A stretch of DNA of 64,000 bases from Runella defluvii (GTDB taxonomy: Bacteria > Bacteroidota > Bacteroidia > Cytophagales > Spirosomataceae), in NCBI RefSeq assembly GCF_014195535.1, contig NZ_JACIBY010000015.1, forward strand, positions 1 to 64,000, written 5' to 3'. Positions 1 to 8,307 of the stretch are shown here, one piece after another. Each line of letters begins with the position of its first letter. Positions within the stretch are counted from its first letter, which is position 1. Under the pieces are notes generated by a model, which had not been told where the DNA came from, did not search any database, and saw only the letters and a program-made list of their open reading frames with translations. The translations under genes were made by a program, and so were the position numbers.

Positions 1-92
<92 letters not shown>

Positions 93-250
93 AATTCTAT
101 AAAAATTAAGACTTGCGTCTTTGTACTGTTACGCGTCCTGTCGTTTGTTTTCTTCTCACCATTCTGTCAAAGAACTTTTGCTCAAGTCGCTCTCAAGCAA
201 TGCGTTAACTCTCTTCGTTAACTTATCTCCTCTTTCTCTTTCCTCGTTTC
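93..250 (-). other. Leader of the rRNA operon precursor
   Basis: This is the transcribed spacer between the last rRNA promoter and the mature 16S 5' end. On the minus strand it contains AGTTCTTTGACA (about 164-175), a motif commonly seen just before 16S genes in Bacteroidota. It also has a short hairpin with GTTAAC arms at 204-209 and 217-222. Both fit a processing or antitermination leader. No open reading frame of note is present. Confidence 0.6.
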
Positions 251-255
251 GGGTT

Positions 256-288
256 GCAAAGGTCTGACTTTCTTTTTTAATTTCCAAA
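256..288 (-). promoter_or_regulatory. rRNA promoter, proximal copy
   Basis: On the minus strand a TTTG element (285-288) lies 20 nt before GACCTTTGC (256-264), close to the Bacteroidota consensus TTTG-N19/21-TAnnTTTG. The sequence just downstream reads AACCC, and the same arrangement recurs twice upstream. Start of transcription is predicted near 250. Confidence 0.75.
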
Positions 289-361
289 AAAATTTTGAAC
301 TTTTTTTTCAACCTTCAAAACCTCTTCTTCCTTATCAGCTCCCCTTCATTTCTTTCGGGTT

Positions 362-394
362 GCAAAAGTCTCACTTTTTATTTTAATATCCAAA
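362..394 (-). promoter_or_regulatory. rRNA promoter, middle copy
   Basis: This is the second copy of the same architecture on the minus strand: TTTG at 391-394, a 20-nt spacer rich in A and T, then GACTTTTGC at 362-370 and AACCCGAAAG downstream. It lies 106 bp upstream of the proximal copy. Confidence 0.75.
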
Positions 395-465
395 TTATTT
401 TTTGATTTTTTTTATTTCTCAAAATTTTATTTGGATTTTCTCGCCCGCCCTCGTTGTTTGGGGTT

Positions 466-498
466 GCAAAAGTCCCACTTTTTTCACCCCATTCCAAA
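466..498 (-). promoter_or_regulatory. rRNA promoter, distal copy
   Basis: This is the third copy on the minus strand: TTTG at 495-498, a 20-nt spacer, then GACTTTTGC at 466-474 and AACCCC downstream. It lies 104 bp upstream of the middle copy. The three copies share the spacing and the initial transcribed bases but differ in the surrounding sequence. Confidence 0.7.
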
Positions 499-557
499 TA
501 TTTACACAACTATTTTTGAAAATAATTTGCAACCGCCTAAAAACCAAACTATTACAC

Positions 558-917
558 CTACAAAAAAACACCCAACTCCTCACTAAAATATCGTAAAACG
601 TGCTCCCGCAAAACGTTTTCTTGGCTAATTAATGAGATTCGAGGCAGTTTTTCGTTCAATTTCCAGTGTGGCCAACCATCTTTATCGAGTCCTTCGAGGG
701 TATAAAAGCCCGATAAACTGAGAACTTTACAGGTAGCAATGTGCATTAAATCCTGTTTTTGTTCTTTTGTAAAGTGCAAAGGTCCCTTTCCCAGCTCTTG
801 AACTCCTATTAAAAATAGCACGCTGTTCAAATCTTCTGGTCTTTTACCCACCATTGACTGTAGCGTATCCAATAACTTTTCCCAATTCTGTTCCAGTTGT
901 TCGTTTACCTCTATCAT
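558..917 (-). CDS. Conserved hypothetical protein
   Basis: A 119-residue, mostly helical soluble protein with no signal peptide or membrane segment. I do not recognise a named family. The start at 917 is preferred because it is preceded by AAAGGAT and leaves the upstream gene intact. A longer reading frame from 974 would run into the end of the AhpD-like gene, which ends 22 nt upstream. The pair is probably co-transcribed. It lies between the rRNA promoter array and the AhpD-like gene. No catalytic motif is visible, so no function is assigned. Confidence 0.7.
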   Translation of the reverse strand: MIEVNEQLEQNWEKLLDTLQSMVGKRPEDLNSVLFLIGVQELGKGPLHFTKEQKQDLMHIATCKVLSLSGFYTLEGLDKDGWPHWKLNEKLPRISLISQENVLREHVLRYFSEELGVFL

Positions 918-939
918 ATCCTTTATATATATATAAGCA

Positions 940-1278
940 CTATTTAGAAAGTTCGTCCCAATACTCAACGGCACGACGTAGGTGTGGAATCACGATTGAA
1001 CCGCCGATGAGCGTGGCGATTGAAAACACTTCTTGAATTTGTGGTTCGGTAACGCCCAATTCTTTACATTTCCCTAAATGGTATTTTACACAATCGTCAC
1101 ACCGAAGTACCATCGAACACGCAAGCCCCAACATTTCTTTGGTTGCTTCATTGAGATGCCCTTCCGAATAACAATTTGTATCCAAATTGAAGAGACGTTT
1201 AATGATAAGATTGTCGGACGACATGATACGGTCGTTCATTTTGGTCCGATAGCTATTGAAATCTTCTACAAGTGACAT
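940..1278 (-). CDS. Carboxymuconolactone decarboxylase / AhpD-like protein
   Basis: A 112-residue protein of the AhpD-like carboxymuconolactone decarboxylase family. The family signature is visible as a CDDC pair (about residues 60-63) followed by a His three residues on, then ITEPQ/GGS-type segments in the C-terminal half. In this fold the CxxC-His triad usually supports peroxide reduction or disulfide exchange, so a thiol-based antioxidant role is likely. The length matches small single-domain members. It is followed by a small hypothetical gene on the same strand. The specific substrate cannot be told from sequence. Confidence 0.85.
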   Translation of the reverse strand: MSLVEDFNSYRTKMNDRIMSSDNLIIKRLFNLDTNCYSEGHLNEATKEMLGLACSMVLRCDDCVKYHLGKCKELGVTEPQIQEVFSIATLIGGSIVIPHLRRAVEYWDELSK

Positions 1279-1391
1279 ACGTATAAATAGTAAATGCTTT
1301 GGTCAATGATATGGTTAACAAAACTGAGGTTATGCCTATTTTGTTCCCTACCTTGACCAAAGCATTGATTCAACAATGAATTAATGAATGA

Positions 1392-4061
1392 TTAATGAGC
1401 TGATAGTTCGCTCATTTTCTGTTTATGAACCGAAGTAATTTCTATCAAATCAGCGACTAACCCCGTCCAGCCCATTTGGTGGGATGCCCCTAGCCCATCT
1501 CCGTTATCTCCATTAAAGTATTCATAGAATAAGTACAAATCTTTGAAGTGTTCGTCTTCTTGGAACAACTTCGATGAAGTATAAACTGGAATGTTGCCGT
1601 TTGCATCTCTACGGAAAATATTAATCAGTCGCTCTGCTACGCACATCGCTGCTTCTCGAACAGTCATAACATTGCCCGAATTGGTGGGGTATTCAATCTC
1701 ATAGTCGTCGCCGTAGTAGTTATAGAACTTCAACAGTGAATCGACGATTAGAAAGTTAAGCGGGAACCAAATGGGGCCACGCCAGTTGGAGTTTCCTCCG
1801 AAAATGCTGCTTTCGGATTCGGCAGGCGTATATTTCACTCGAAGTACTTCGCCATTTACGTAAAACTCGTACGGATGTTTTTCGTGGAACTTCGACAAAG
1901 CACGAATGCCATAGTCGGACAAAAACTCTGTTTCGTCAAACATTCGTTTGAGCAGCATTTTCATTCGGTGACCGCGAAGCAAAGCCAATAAGTGTGATTC
2001 TCCCTTGCCTGGTTCGTGCCAACGAGATACCAACGACGCCAAATCGGGGCGATTGGTGAGTACCCATTCTACCCTTCTTTTAAAGTCGGGGAGCTTTTCG
2101 AGCAAATCGTCGTCCAAAATCTCGACGGCAAACAGCGGAATCAGGCCGACCATAGACCGTACCTTTAACAACATTCCCTTTTTGTCGGGGGTATGAAGTA
2201 CATCATAATAGAACTGATCTTCTTCGTCCCAAAGACTGATTTTATCACCTCCCAACGATTTCATAGCCGCCGCAATGTGCAAGAAGTGTTCAAAAAACTT
2301 CGAGGCCATGTCTTGGTAGGCAGGTCGTACCAACGAAATTTCGCAGGCAATTCGAAGCATGTTCAGCGTGTACATGGCCATCCAGCCAGTTCCATCGGCT
2401 TGTTCCAAATACCCACCCGTTGGTAGCTCGGCACTTCTATCAAATACCCCAATGTTATCAAGCCCTAAGAAACCTCCCGAAAAAACGTTGTTTCCTTCGG
2501 CATCTTTGCGGTTGACCCACCACGTGAAGTTGAGCAATAGTTTATGAAAAACGCGTTCTAGGAAGGCCACATCGCCTTGTCCGTTCATTTCACGGTCAAT
2601 TTCATAGACTTTCCAAGTTGCCCACGCGTGTACGGGCGGGTTTACGTCCGAGAAGTTCCATTCGTAAGCAGGCAACTGACCATTGGGGTGCATGTAATAC
2701 TCCCGAAGCACTACCGCCAGTTGTCGTTTGGCAAAATAAGGATCAAGTCGAGCCAAAGTAACGGTATGAAATGCCAAGTCCCAAGCCGCAAACCAAGGAT
2801 ACTCCCATTTGTCGGGCATTGACAAAATATTGGCCGTGTACATGTGTTTCCACGTAAGGTTACGTGGATAGGCTCTTCCTTTGAACTCGAACGGCATCTT
2901 AGGATCGCCTTTGAGCCATTCGTTTACATTATAATAAAAGAACTGCTTGTTCCACAACATTCCCGCAAAGGCTTGACGCTGCACAGTACGAAGCTCGGGG
3001 TCAGTAACATTTTTTTGCAAGTCGTCGTAAAACTCGTCGGCTTCGGCTTTGCGTTGTTCAAAAATTTCGTCGAAATCCTCAAACGCGTTCGTCAAGTGAG
3101 TTTGATTTGAAAAGCGAAGGCGAATTTCTACGCTTCCGCCAGCGGGTACTATTTTTTTATAATGACCCGCCGCTTTCGAACCAATTTGATTTCGATTGAT
3201 GTACTGCTTTTTCCCCGTAACAATATAATTATTGATACCGTCTTTGGTGTAAGGGATGGCATTTGGTTTTCCAAACATCTTTTCTGTGTTGGTTTCGTTT
3301 TCACAGAAAATTAGCTCATCGGCTCCATCCAAATAAAACTTATACCGTCCCAGCAAGCGGTGGTTCACGTCAATTTGGCGATTGGCAATACCATTCAGAA
3401 TAGGTTTGTAATTAAACTGCTCGTATCCCCACGACCAGGTGTTGCGAAACCAAAGTGTGGGCAAAATGGTCAATGGTGCTTCTTTGGTGTAGCGGTTGTG
3501 GGCCGTAATTTTTACCAACAAGTCGTTTTCATCGGCTTTGGCATACTCTATATATATATCAAAGTAGCGATTATCATTAAAAACACCCGTATCCAAGATT
3601 TCATACTCGGGTTGAAGGCGGTTTCGTTTGCGGTTTTCCTCCGATAGTTTGGCGTAAGGAAACGCTTGCTGCGGGTATTTATACAGCAATTTCATGTACG
3701 AGTGCGTCGGTGTACTGTCGAGATAATAGTACAATTCCTTCACATCTTCCCCGTGGTTTCCTTCAGGTCCTGTTAGGCCAAACAAACGTTCTTTGATGAT
3801 GGGGTCATGGTGATTCCAAAACGCAAAAGCCAAACAGACATGGCCTTTATTGTCTGAAATACCACCGATACCATCTTCTCCCCAACGATACGCGTACGAA
3901 CGAGAAAGTTCGTGTGAGATGAATCCCCACGAATCGCCCCAGTAACTATAATCTTCGCGAACAGTTCCCCATTGGCGTTCAGCCAAGTAAGGCCCCCATT
4001 TTTTCCAGCCTTTGTTATCGGCACGCGCATGAATACGCTTTCTTTCGGCAGTATCTTTCAT
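1392..4061 (-). CDS. GH63-type glucosidase (MGH1-like glycoside hydrolase)
   Basis: An 889-residue protein resembling the bacterial 'glucosidase' branch of family GH63. It has an (alpha/alpha)6-barrel C-terminal half, with WDLAFH (an acidic residue in the region expected for the general acid) and GTGWMAMY in the barrel and MGWTGLVADLIE near the C-terminus. The N-terminal half is a beta-rich domain. There is no signal peptide, so it probably acts in the cytoplasm on alpha-glucosides or on imported or storage oligosaccharides. It stands alone on the minus strand and diverges from the nucleosidase gene. Exact linkage specificity cannot be inferred. Confidence 0.85.
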   Translation of the reverse strand: MKDTAERKRIHARADNKGWKKWGPYLAERQWGTVREDYSYWGDSWGFISHELSRSYAYRWGEDGIGGISDNKGHVCLAFAFWNHHDPIIKERLFGLTGPEGNHGEDVKELYYYLDSTPTHSYMKLLYKYPQQAFPYAKLSEENRKRNRLQPEYEILDTGVFNDNRYFDIYIEYAKADENDLLVKITAHNRYTKEAPLTILPTLWFRNTWSWGYEQFNYKPILNGIANRQIDVNHRLLGRYKFYLDGADELIFCENETNTEKMFGKPNAIPYTKDGINNYIVTGKKQYINRNQIGSKAAGHYKKIVPAGGSVEIRLRFSNQTHLTNAFEDFDEIFEQRKAEADEFYDDLQKNVTDPELRTVQRQAFAGMLWNKQFFYYNVNEWLKGDPKMPFEFKGRAYPRNLTWKHMYTANILSMPDKWEYPWFAAWDLAFHTVTLARLDPYFAKRQLAVVLREYYMHPNGQLPAYEWNFSDVNPPVHAWATWKVYEIDREMNGQGDVAFLERVFHKLLLNFTWWVNRKDAEGNNVFSGGFLGLDNIGVFDRSAELPTGGYLEQADGTGWMAMYTLNMLRIACEISLVRPAYQDMASKFFEHFLHIAAAMKSLGGDKISLWDEEDQFYYDVLHTPDKKGMLLKVRSMVGLIPLFAVEILDDDLLEKLPDFKRRVEWVLTNRPDLASLVSRWHEPGKGESHLLALLRGHRMKMLLKRMFDETEFLSDYGIRALSKFHEKHPYEFYVNGEVLRVKYTPAESESSIFGGNSNWRGPIWFPLNFLIVDSLLKFYNYYGDDYEIEYPTNSGNVMTVREAAMCVAERLINIFRRDANGNIPVYTSSKLFQEDEHFKDLYLFYEYFNGDNGDGLGASHQMGWTGLVADLIEITSVHKQKMSELSAH

Positions 4062-4175
4062 TGTGTATTAGAGTGGGTTATTACAAGGAATTACAAAAAT
4101 AGCGGAATCAGCGATAGGTTTTTCTGCAATTTTGCATCAAATAAGCATTTATTCCCATCTTCAACTATCTTTTTT

Positions 4176-5000
4176 ATGTATTTTTTACGCTGGAAACTAC
4201 TATTTATCTTTCTATGGGGCAACATTCCATTGCTTTTTTCTCAAGTTTATTCTCCTACCTCAACCATCGCACTCGTAGGAGCAATGGACGAAGAAATCGA
4301 ATTACTCCAACGTTCGTTGCAACATTCCAAAACAAAAATCATCCACGGCATTCCTTTTTATACGGGGAAAATTGGGAAACAAAAGGTCGTTATCCTCAAA
4401 ACAGGAATTGGAAAAGTAAATGCCTCGATGGCGGTGGCTTTTCTTCTCAGCGAATTTCGTCCTAAACAGCTAATTTTTACGGGAATTGCAGGAGGTTTAC
4501 GTCCCGATTTGGAGGCGGGAGATATTGTGATTGGCAAACAAACGCTCCAATACGATTATGGCCAAGCGACCAACGACAGTACATTCACCCGAAGTACCCG
4601 CAACCCGATGACGAAACAACTCAATCCTTTGTATTTTTTGGCTGACTCTCTTTTATTAACAACTGCTCAAGAAGCAGCCAAGCACACCGATTTTCAATCA
4701 TTGGGCACGACTCATCGTTCACCAAAAATTTTGACAGGAACCATTGTCACGGGCGATTTGCTCGTTACTTCTGAAAACAAGGCCAACGAACTACGCCGAA
4801 AGTTTGGGGCGGATGCCACCGAAATGGAAGGAGCAGCCGTGGCGCAAATTTGCTGGCAACAAAAAGTGCCTTGTTTGGTTATCAGAAGCATGAGCGATAA
4901 AGCCGATAGCAAAGCACGCGACAGCATCGAAAATTTTAAACAGGTGGCTTCTTACAATTCAGCGCACCTTTTACTAAATTTATTGGGGAAACTTCCCTAA
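4176..5000 (+). CDS. 5'-methylthioadenosine/S-adenosylhomocysteine nucleosidase, secreted form
   Basis: A 274-residue member of the MTA/SAH nucleosidase (purine phosphorylase-like) family, which cleaves the adenine off MTA or SAH. Family motifs are IALVGAMDEEIE at the core start, FTGIAGG, ATEMEGAAVAQ (catalytic-region Glu) and SMSDKAD (catalytic Asp). The core is preceded by about 25 hydrophobic residues ending in LLFSQ, a likely signal peptide. The start at 4176 is chosen because it begins exactly at this signal peptide, while the longer frame reads into the upstream divergent region. An exported MTAN is unusual, since most are cytoplasmic. The acyl-CoA carboxylase gene follows after 45 nt. 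Confidence 0.85.
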   Translation: MYFLRWKLLFIFLWGNIPLLFSQVYSPTSTIALVGAMDEEIELLQRSLQHSKTKIIHGIPFYTGKIGKQKVVILKTGIGKVNASMAVAFLLSEFRPKQLIFTGIAGGLRPDLEAGDIVIGKQTLQYDYGQATNDSTFTRSTRNPMTKQLNPLYFLADSLLLTTAQEAAKHTDFQSLGTTHRSPKILTGTIVTGDLLVTSENKANELRRKFGADATEMEGAAVAQICWQQKVPCLVIRSMSDKADSKARDSIENFKQVASYNSAHLLLNLLGKLP

Positions 5001-5045
5001 AAAGGTGCATTTTGTGACATCATTCATTCCCTAAATCAGGTCAAT

Positions 5046-6668
5046 ATGACTAACCGTGAATTTCATCAACAGCTTTTAGACGAATTGAACCGTCGTTACG
5101 AAAAAGTAAAATTAGGCGGTGGACTTAAAAACATCGAAAAACACAAAGCCAAGGGAAAACTGACCGCCCGCGAGCGCATCGACTATTTGGTGGATGCTCC
5201 CAACGATTTTGTGGAAGTGGGTGCATTTGTGGGTGACGGTATGTATCCCGATGAAGGCGGTTGCCCATCGGGCGGTGTGGTGATTGGTATCGGGAAAGTA
5301 TCGGGGCGGCAATGCGTGATTGTGGCCAACGATGCCACGGTAAAGGCGGGGGCTTGGTTTCCGATTACGGCCAAAAAGAACTTACGTGCCCAAGAAATCG
5401 CCATTGAGAACCAACTTCCTATTATTTACCTCGTCGATAGTGCAGGGATTTACTTGCCCCTTCAGGCAGATGTATTTGCTGATAAAGAGCACTTTGGACG
5501 AATTTTTCGTAACAATGCCGTGATGTCTTCCATGGGATTGCTGCAAGTAGCGGCCATTATGGGAAGCTGCGTTGCGGGTGGGGCTTACTTGCCTATTATG
5601 TCGGATGAAGCGCTGATTGTAGAAGGAACGGGTTCTATCTTTTTGGCGGGGCCTTATTTGGTAAAAGCCTCCATCGGTGAAGACGTAGATGCCGAAACCT
5701 TGGGTGGTGCCTCCACGCACTGTGAAATTTCGGGCGTTACCGACAATAAATATCCTGACGACCCTTCATGTTTGGACGCTATCAAACGAATTTTTGACCG
5801 ACTGGGGCATTCGCCTGAAGCTGGGTTTGACCGCATTGTACCCGCTCCACCCCAAAAAAGTCCTGAAGAAATTTTTGATTTGCTCCCCGCCGACCGCAAC
5901 AAACCCTACGATATGCGCGAAATCATTGAGCGAATTGTGGATAATTCTGAGTTTGAAGAATATAAACAATTGTACGGTCAAACCTTGCTCTGCGGTTATG
6001 CTCGAATTGACGGCTGGTCGGTAGGAATTGTGGCCAATCAGCGAAAAATGGTCAAAGCGAAAAAAGGAAGCGGTAACGAAATGCAAATGGGCGGCGTGAT
6101 TTACTCCGACTCAGCCGACAAAGCTGCCCGTTTTATCATGAACTGCAACCAAAAGAAAATTCCGCTGGTGTTTCTGCACGATGTGACGGGGTTCATGGTA
6201 GGCAGTCGTTCGGAACAAGGCGGGATTATTAAAGACGGCGCTAAGATGGTCAATACCGTAGCCAACTCGGTGGTGCCCAAGTTCACGTTTATTATCGGAA
6301 ACTCTTACGGCGCGGGCAATTATGCTATGTGCGGTAAAGCGTACGACCCACGCCTGATTTATGCCTGGCCAACGGCCCAATTGGCCGTTATGAGTGGGGC
6401 TTCGGCGGCCAAAACGTTACTCCAAATCCAAGTGGCTACACTTAAAGCAAAGGGGCAGACGATTGACCCCGAAGTTGAAAAAGAGCTTTTATCCGACATC
6501 ACCAACCGCTACAACGAGCAGCTTTCGCCGTACTATGCGGCTGCACACTTGTGGACCGACGGTATTGTCCATCCCTTAGACACGCGCCGCATCATTTCAG
6601 CAGGTATCGAAGCGGCCAACCACGCGCCCATTCAAAAGCCATTCAATGTAGGAGTGATTCAGACGTAA
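5046..6668 (+). CDS. Acyl-CoA carboxylase, carboxyltransferase (beta) subunit
   Basis: A 540-residue biotin-dependent carboxyltransferase of the PccB/MccB type. It contains the KGKLTARERI start region, the N-lobe oxyanion segment SGGVVIGIG...GACVA-like (CVAGGAYLPIMSDE), and the C-lobe segment GYGAGNYAMCGKAYDPR. The length (about 540) and sequence are nearer to methylcrotonyl-CoA carboxylase beta chains than to the shorter propionyl type. It would transfer carboxyl from carboxybiotin to an acyl-CoA in leucine or odd-chain acid breakdown. No biotin-carrier alpha subunit is nearby, so the partner is encoded elsewhere. Substrate identity is inferred from resemblance only. Confidence 0.88.
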   Translation: MTNREFHQQLLDELNRRYEKVKLGGGLKNIEKHKAKGKLTARERIDYLVDAPNDFVEVGAFVGDGMYPDEGGCPSGGVVIGIGKVSGRQCVIVANDATVKAGAWFPITAKKNLRAQEIAIENQLPIIYLVDSAGIYLPLQADVFADKEHFGRIFRNNAVMSSMGLLQVAAIMGSCVAGGAYLPIMSDEALIVEGTGSIFLAGPYLVKASIGEDVDAETLGGASTHCEISGVTDNKYPDDPSCLDAIKRIFDRLGHSPEAGFDRIVPAPPQKSPEEIFDLLPADRNKPYDMREIIERIVDNSEFEEYKQLYGQTLLCGYARIDGWSVGIVANQRKMVKAKKGSGNEMQMGGVIYSDSADKAARFIMNCNQKKIPLVFLHDVTGFMVGSRSEQGGIIKDGAKMVNTVANSVVPKFTFIIGNSYGAGNYAMCGKAYDPRLIYAWPTAQLAVMSGASAAKTLLQIQVATLKAKGQTIDPEVEKELLSDITNRYNEQLSPYYAAAHLWTDGIVHPLDTRRIISAGIEAANHAPIQKPFNVGVIQT

Positions 6669-6687
6669 CTTTCTCATTCTAAAGATT

Positions 6688-7380
6688 ATGAAAAATCTAC
6701 GTCGGGTTATTTTTTTACTTCTTTTACTGTCAAACCAAGTCATTGGGCAGGAGTTTTCGCCTTATTTCGAAGGGCTTACCAAGCAATTGCGTTTAAACAA
6801 GCCTAGATTGCCGCGAAACTCCTACCAAGTAAGGCTCTGGGTAAACCTTTCACTGGCGGTTGGGGAAGCCGAAGAATTGTACCTCATTACCCAAAAACGA
6901 AAAAAACTATCCCTCGAAAAACGTACTCTTTTTCACACCAAAGAAGGATTTCTACGTTCTACCGTTGATTTCAAAGTAAGTTTAAAAGAAACCACTTTCT
7001 TTAATGAACTGATTGCCAACGCTGTTTTATCAAGCCGCGACCAATCCATTATTACGGATTCGTTATACAATGTCTATCGTTCTTTTAAACAAACAACTCG
7101 GGTTGAAATACAAGATGGCGAAGTACAAGTGATTTCTAACAAACCTCCCAAATTGACCATGTTACTGGACGGAACTACCTATTATTTTGAGGTGATGGGA
7201 AACGGTTTTTTCAGAAAGTACAAGTTTCATTCGCCCAAAGCCTACGCGAAGATGTATCCTGAACTAGGAGAACTAAGTCGAAACGTAGATTTGGTTCGAC
7301 GCATTTTTATTGCTTTTTTAGAAAAACGGCGAGAAATATCTCTTGTCGAATGTGTAATTCAGCAAAATTCTTGGATTTAA
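6688..7380 (+). CDS. Hypothetical exported protein
   Basis: A 230-residue protein with a clear signal peptide (MKNLRRVIFLLLLLSNQVIGQ). The rest is a mixed alpha/beta sequence rich in Lys and Arg, with no recognised motif. It lies 19 nt after the carboxylase gene on the same strand, so it may be co-transcribed, though no functional link is evident. It is probably periplasmic or surface-exposed. I do not recognise the family. Confidence 0.7.
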   Translation: MKNLRRVIFLLLLLSNQVIGQEFSPYFEGLTKQLRLNKPRLPRNSYQVRLWVNLSLAVGEAEELYLITQKRKKLSLEKRTLFHTKEGFLRSTVDFKVSLKETTFFNELIANAVLSSRDQSIITDSLYNVYRSFKQTTRVEIQDGEVQVISNKPPKLTMLLDGTTYYFEVMGNGFFRKYKFHSPKAYAKMYPELGELSRNVDLVRRIFIAFLEKRREISLVECVIQQNSWI

Positions 7381-7425
7381 GTTTACTCATTATTAACTTA
7401 CTAACTAATCATACTTATTGGCCTA

Positions 7426-7686
7426 ATGACACAAGTAACCTATTCATTTGATAATACAATTAAACAGACGATTCAATTATTACGATTACAAAAGCATCAA
7501 GCAGGGTTTCCTTTTATGATTGAAAGTAGAGGTGAGTTAAATTCCAACCAAGCTTTTATGGAATATGCAAATGGAATCATTGAAGTAGTCGAATTTGATA
7601 AAGAATTTCGTAGCTACTCTTTTGTACGACGTCTCTCTTCTATTGAGGCAAGTGAGATACGTCAAAAATACCTATTTGGGGTATAA
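7426..7686 (+). CDS. Small hypothetical protein, possible antitoxin of the zeta-like gene
   Basis: An 86-residue soluble protein of unknown family. Its stop codon overlaps the start of the downstream P-loop gene by one base (TAATG at 7684-7688), the tight coupling typical of toxin-antitoxin pairs and of translationally coupled genes. It is small, without signal peptide, and its end (IEVVEFDKEF...RRLSSIEASEIRQKY) is charged. It would be the antitoxin if the pair is a toxin-antitoxin system, which is an inference from gene order only. Confidence 0.65.
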   Translation: MTQVTYSFDNTIKQTIQLLRLQKHQAGFPFMIESRGELNSNQAFMEYANGIIEVVEFDKEFRSYSFVRRLSSIEASEIRQKYLFGV

Positions 7687-8297
7687 TGAAAAACCTTTTT
7701 GTTATTACAGGCGCCAATGGTGCTGGAAAATCGACTCTTTCGCACTACTTACTCCCCACTCAATGGAAATCATTATCTGTTTTTGACGGAGATAAGTTTT
7801 TCGTTGAAGCATTAAAAAACATCTTTCCATCTCAAATCAAATCCCCCAAATACGCACGAGAAGAAGCATTCAAAAGAACAATTACTGAGTTCGAAAGCCT
7901 TGTGAGCGAAGCTATTCATAAGCATAAAGATTTTGCGTATGAAGGTCATTTTAGCAGTGATGTACCTTGGGATACCATCAAAAAATTCAAAAATGAAGGC
8001 TACCGAGTTACTATGTTCTTTTTAATGGTTGAAAACCTCAGTTTATCTCAAAAACGCGTTGTCGAACGTGTAAAAACTGGAGGTCATTATGTCACTCCCC
8101 AAGAAGTTGAAAAAAACTTTATTGGAAATCTCATTTTCCTCAATCAGTACCACTATTTGCTTGATGAATTAATTGTTGCAGACAATTCCTACATAAACCA
8201 ACCCAGTTTACTGTTACACCATTCTGACAAGGAGATACTTTACATTGCTTCACAAAGGCCACAATGGTTTGAGGTGTACTTGCCCAATCTTCTATAA
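7686..8297 (+). CDS. Zeta toxin-like P-loop kinase
   Basis: A 203-residue P-loop protein with Walker A GANGAGKS at residues 9-16. Downstream are a DGD motif after strand 2 (FDGDKFF), a YEGHFS segment, and a basic ERVKTGGHYV stretch resembling the lid of zeta-like UDP-N-acetylglucosamine kinases. Zeta toxins phosphorylate UDP-GlcNAc and block cell wall synthesis, but chromosomal relatives of this short type are poorly characterised and may have other substrates. The gene is fused by overlap to a small upstream gene and is followed after 10 nt by glycan genes. Family assignment is fairly firm; toxicity is not shown by sequence. Confidence 0.75.
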   Translation: MKNLFVITGANGAGKSTLSHYLLPTQWKSLSVFDGDKFFVEALKNIFPSQIKSPKYAREEAFKRTITEFESLVSEAIHKHKDFAYEGHFSSDVPWDTIKKFKNEGYRVTMFFLMVENLSLSQKRVVERVKTGGHYVTPQEVEKNFIGNLIFLNQYHYLLDELIVADNSYINQPSLLLHHSDKEILYIASQRPQWFEVYLPNLL

Positions 8298-8307
8298 GCA
8301 GTTTTTT

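Noticed and set aside
402-596. Small reading frame on the plus strand in the rRNA upstream region
   Set aside because: It overlaps the distal rRNA promoter on the opposite strand, has phenylalanine/lysine-rich composition from A+T-rich DNA and no recognisable features.
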